Of a stretch of 7,841 nt of DNA, positions 6,475 to 7,841 are shown in pieces; within the stretch, counting starts at the first letter, position 1; every line of letters starts with the position of its first letter. Position numbers and translations under genes: made by a program. Origin of the DNA: JAFGDH01 sp964447525 (GTDB lineage: Archaea > Aenigmatarchaeota > Aenigmatarchaeia > QMZP01 > QMZT01); assembly GCA_964447525.1 (NCBI GenBank), contig CAYUSU010000044.1, positions 1 to 7,841 on the forward strand. The letters run 5' to 3'. A model generated the notes under the pieces. That model saw only the letters and a list, made by a program, of their open reading frames with translations. It had not been told where the DNA came from and made no database searches.

Positions 6475-6498
6475 CTTTCTTTTCACATATCAGGCATT

Positions 6499-6522
6499 AA
6501 AAACCAAGGTATTGGTTTTTTT
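6499..6522. terminator. Hairpin with U-tract after the methyltransferase operon
   Basis: Perfect 9-bp inverted repeat AAAAACCAA / TTGGTTTTT with a four-base loop GGTA. The right arm runs into seven T's (6516-6522). It lies 25 bases after the PUA-like gene. It has the shape of a bacterial intrinsic terminator, and T-tracts alone are enough in archaea. Since it is symmetric and sits between convergent genes, it may end transcripts from both sides. Two further T6 runs follow at 6547-6560. Confidence 0.7.
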
Positions 6523-6559
6523 CGTAATTTCTTTGGAAGAATCATCTTTTTTAATTTTT

Positions 6560-6892
6560 TCAGTTGTCTCGAGAAATTGGAGTTAATGAATCATAATCCC
6601 ACACTATTCCCAATTCATTGTATTCTTGCTCGGAAACAACAGTCTTAATAAGCGGTTTGAAATTCAATTTTTCACCGGAAGAATCTAAAAGATAAAAAGC
6701 AACCCCTGAAAGGTCAGATGTAATATTATTTGCAGGGCGAACGTTATCCCACTTTACATTTCCTTCTGCATCTTTAACTGAAACCAGGAAATATCTATCT
6801 TGATCTACACATTGATATTCTGCATATTGCCCATATTGTCTAGGTACATCATTAATAAAACAAATATAAATCGTATCTGTTGAACCGATCAT
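6560..6892 (-). CDS. Hypothetical protein, orphan AT-rich gene
   Basis: I do not recognise this 110-residue protein. The composition looks like that of a real folded protein: mixed, rich in Asp, Val, Tyr and Asn, probably largely beta-strand, with two cysteines (11 and 28) and no membrane segment or signal peptide. A stretch AEGNVKWDN (42-50) resembles a beta-hairpin turn. ATG 6892 is supported by AAATATAG centred 25-26 nt upstream, the leaderless spacing seen in neighbouring genes; no Shine-Dalgarno is present. The GC content is clearly lower than in the flanking operon and the gene runs against it, so recent acquisition is possible. It converges on the methyltransferase operon across the hairpin terminator and is divergent from the 134-residue gene at 7017. 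Confidence 0.6.
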   Translation of the reverse strand: MIGSTDTIYICFINDVPRQYGQYAEYQCVDQDRYFLVSVKDAEGNVKWDNVRPANNITSDLSGVAFYLLDSSGEKLNFKPLIKTVVSEQEYNELGIVWDYDSLTPISRDN

Positions 6893-6913
6893 GAATTTTT
6901 TAGATCATTCATA

Positions 6914-6921
6914 CTATATTT
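6914..6921 (-). promoter_or_regulatory. TATA element of the 110-residue orphan gene
   Basis: On the minus strand AAATATAG is centred 25-26 nt before ATG 6892, matching the leaderless pattern in this window. Confidence 0.45.
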
Positions 6922-6965
6922 TATTCAACTATTTTTTTAAATAACATCTGAACCAAGCGATAACC

Positions 6966-6973
6966 ATTTAAAT
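6966..6973 (+). promoter_or_regulatory. TATA box of the 134-residue gene
   Basis: ATTTAAAT, with transcription predicted to start near 6996. The RNA would have a leader of about 20 nt holding the GGAG Shine-Dalgarno at 7005-7008. This is one of the few clearly leadered genes in the window. Confidence 0.5.
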
Positions 6974-7000
6974 ATCAAAATTGATAATGAATTATCAAAA
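6973..7000. promoter_or_regulatory. Operator-like array of three TATCAA half-sites over the transcription start
   Basis: TATCAAAA occurs at 6973-6980 and again at 6993-7000, exactly 20 bp apart (about two helical turns). An inverted copy TTGATA lies between them at 6981-6986. Together they make a 6+2+6 palindrome (6973-6986) and an 8+2+8 palindrome (TTGATAAT-GA-ATTATCAA, 6981-6998). The array abuts the TATA box and covers the predicted start of transcription, where many archaeal repressors bind. It could also form an RNA hairpin in part. Confidence 0.5.
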
Positions 7001-7004
7001 GATT

Positions 7005-7008
7005 GGAG
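7005..7008 (+). promoter_or_regulatory. Shine-Dalgarno GGAG deciding the start at 7017
   Basis: GGAG within GATTGGAGAG ends eight bases before ATG 7017. Upstream in-frame candidates at 6981 (TTG) and 6987 (ATG) lie inside the operator-like array, before the predicted transcription start, and are rejected. Confidence 0.6.
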
Positions 7009-7016
7009 AGATACAT

Positions 7017-7421
7017 ATGGCAATAATCGGTTTGAGTTTCAATATAATAGAAGGGAAGAAAGGGGAAGAAGATGTAAGGGCAGAGATAAAAGTCAATTCC
7101 GTGCCCAGGATAAATTCCATGAAAGAGATAACGGTTCCGACCCTACAAAAAAAAGTCATCTCGATGGCTTTCGAGTTCGTGACCTCTTATGACCCGAAGG
7201 TCGGGGAAATAAAGATCGGGGGAGAACTGCTTTACCTTACGGACAAAATGAAGGAGCTTATGGACAAATGGGAAAAAGAGAAAAAACTTCCGGAAAAAGC
7301 CTCCCTAGAGGTTCTCAACTATCTTTTCAGGAGATGCTTGCTAAAGGTTTCAAACATAGCAGAAGACCTTCAGCTTCCACCACCAATCCCTCTTCCAAAG
7401 ATAAAACCAAAAGATAAATAA
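7017..7421 (+). CDS. Conserved-looking 134-residue protein, possibly SecB-like fold
   Basis: Cytosolic protein without a membrane segment. Predicted order: beta-strands at about 2-10, 19-27, 46-57 (ISMAFEFVTSYDP) and 62-74 (VGEIKIGGELLYL), a charged helix (76-90), a longer helix (92-114) and a proline-rich end LQLPPPIPLPKIKPKDK. Four strands, then long helices, then a proline-rich tail resembles the layout of SecB-type chaperones. I have the impression of similar archaeal proteins ending in LPPPIPLPK, but this is from memory and not a domain assignment. If right, it would bind unfolded or exported proteins. The ATG at 7017 has a Shine-Dalgarno (GGAG); the promoter carries an operator-like array. 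It converges with the histone gene. Confidence 0.75.
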   Translation: MAIIGLSFNIIEGKKGEEDVRAEIKVNSVPRINSMKEITVPTLQKKVISMAFEFVTSYDPKVGEIKIGGELLYLTDKMKELMDKWEKEKKLPEKASLEVLNYLFRRCLLKVSNIAEDLQLPPPIPLPKIKPKDK

Positions 7422-7445
7422 GGGACTTCCTGTTTTTCTTATTTT

Positions 7446-7481
7446 AAAAGCGATAGCGATAGCTTTTTAGAATGTTTTTTT
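7446..7481. terminator. Hairpin and T-tract between convergent genes
   Basis: AAAAGC (7446-7451) and GCTTTTT (7462-7468) can pair around a GATAGCGATA loop, and a T7 run follows at 7475-7481. The loop region is a short tandem repeat (GCGATA twice, 7450-7461). An earlier T5 run lies at 7433-7437. It probably ends the 134-residue gene, and could end the histone message on the other strand. Confidence 0.5.
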
Positions 7482-7497
7482 CTTGCAGAATTGAAGA

Positions 7498-7698
7498 TCA
7501 TCTCTTAGCTAATCGAATGTCGTCAGCTAATATCGTTTTTCTGCCGGCGTGTTTGGACAGTTTCGTCGCGTCGGAGGCGATCTTGTCCGCGATATCCTCG
7601 ATAACGAGCGCGAATTCCTTCGCGGCCGGCTTGGATACCCGCTTCGCTCCAGCGTCCTTCAGAATCTTCTCAAACGGAGCGATTGGAAGTCTTTTCAT
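7498..7698 (-). CDS. Archaeal histone (HMfB family)
   Basis: DNA-wrapping protein with a single histone fold of 66 residues. The N-terminus MKRLPIAPFEKILKDAGAKRVS matches the family closely; helix 2 runs about 23-47 and the L2 loop plus helix 3 begins HAGRKTILADDI (50-61). Compared with HMfB, the DNA-contact residues Arg20, Lys54 and Thr55 and the Arg53-Asp60 pair are kept, as is His50, which belongs to the dimer-dimer interface, so multimers on DNA look possible. Lys11 replaces the minor-groove arginine (HMfB Arg10). The C-terminus is about three residues shorter than HMfB, ending IRLAKR. ATG 7698 is chosen because the fold is complete and TTTTTAAA lies 27-28 nt upstream, the leaderless spacing; no Shine-Dalgarno is visible. 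Confidence 0.93.
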   Translation of the reverse strand: MKRLPIAPFEKILKDAGAKRVSKPAAKEFALVIEDIADKIASDATKLSKHAGRKTILADDIRLAKR

Positions 7699-7721
7699 AT
7701 GATTATATTTGTTCTGTGTTA

Positions 7722-7729
7722 TTTAAAAA
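7722..7729 (-). promoter_or_regulatory. TATA element of the histone gene
   Basis: On the minus strand TTTTTAAA is centred 27-28 nt before ATG 7698, with a purine-rich GAGAAAGG just upstream where BRE would lie. It points to a leaderless histone message. The rest of 7699-7835 is a divergent promoter region. Confidence 0.5.
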
Positions 7730-7835
7730 TCCTTTCTCGGTACCAGAATATCTGAAAAATATATATGTTTGTGGAAAAGTCATGTTATTTAAAATTTAGA
7801 ATGAATTAAAACACAAATATATTCAAAGAGGTATC

Positions 7836-7841
7836 ATGATG
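7836..7841 (+). CDS. Start of a further gene, cut by the window end
   Basis: Two ATG codons in a row (7836 and 7839) end the window. GAGGT (7828-7832) lies three and six bases upstream of them, a good Shine-Dalgarno, and TTATTTAAAA (near 7785-7795) could be the TATA box. The gene would be divergent from the histone. Nothing can be said about its product. Confidence 0.4.

Noticed and set aside
6981..7016. Upstream in-frame starts (TTG 6981, ATG 6987) for the 134-residue gene
   Set aside because: They fall inside the palindromic array and before the predicted transcription start, whereas ATG 7017 has a good Shine-Dalgarno.
7472..7755. Plus-strand open frames opposite the histone
   Set aside because: The histone on the minus strand is unmistakable; these are its antisense shadows.

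Overview
The window is archaeal. It encodes an HMfB-type histone, the gamma subunit of the archaeal translation initiation factor aIF2, a XerA-type tyrosine recombinase, and an archaeal-style m5C RNA methyltransferase with a separate PUA-like partner. Most genes have an AT-rich TATA element centred about 25-28 nt before the start codon, which is the arrangement expected for leaderless archaeal transcripts. Genes are short and closely packed. A small-genome archaeon, possibly of the DPANN group, is my guess, but nothing in the sequence fixes the lineage.

Layout. On the plus strand, 92-2365 holds three closely spaced genes (gaps of 15 and 18 bases): the recombinase xerA, an inosine/xanthosine triphosphatase-like house-cleaning enzyme, and a ten-helix EamA/DMT-type transporter. 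A lysine-rich protein of unknown function follows (2413-3216). After 183 bases of regulatory DNA comes aIF2-gamma (3400-4620). From 4621 to 5122 lies an AT-rich stretch. Its minus strand carries one 135-codon frame (5036 to 4632) broken by a single TAA. Then comes a two-gene operon: the m5C methyltransferase (5123-6028) and its PUA-like partner (6025-6474), overlapping by ATGA and ending in a 9-bp hairpin with a U-tract. A second AT-rich stretch has an orphan 110-codon gene on the minus strand (6560-6892). It is divergent from a conserved-looking 134-aa protein with a possible SecB-like fold (7017-7421), whose promoter contains three alternating TATCAA half-sites. The histone gene (7498-7698, minus) converges on that gene across a hairpin/T-tract region. 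A new plus-strand gene appears to begin at the last bases of the window.

Taken together this is mostly housekeeping DNA: translation initiation, RNA modification, nucleotide-pool cleaning, chromosome resolution and chromatin. Two AT-rich islands of small minus-strand genes interrupt it. I did not find a defence system, CRISPR array, transposon, tRNA or rRNA. The best leads are the TAA-broken frame, the TATCAA operator-like array, and the conflicting start signals of aIF2-gamma, where a strong Shine-Dalgarno points to an ATT codon and a TATA box points to a leaderless GTG.
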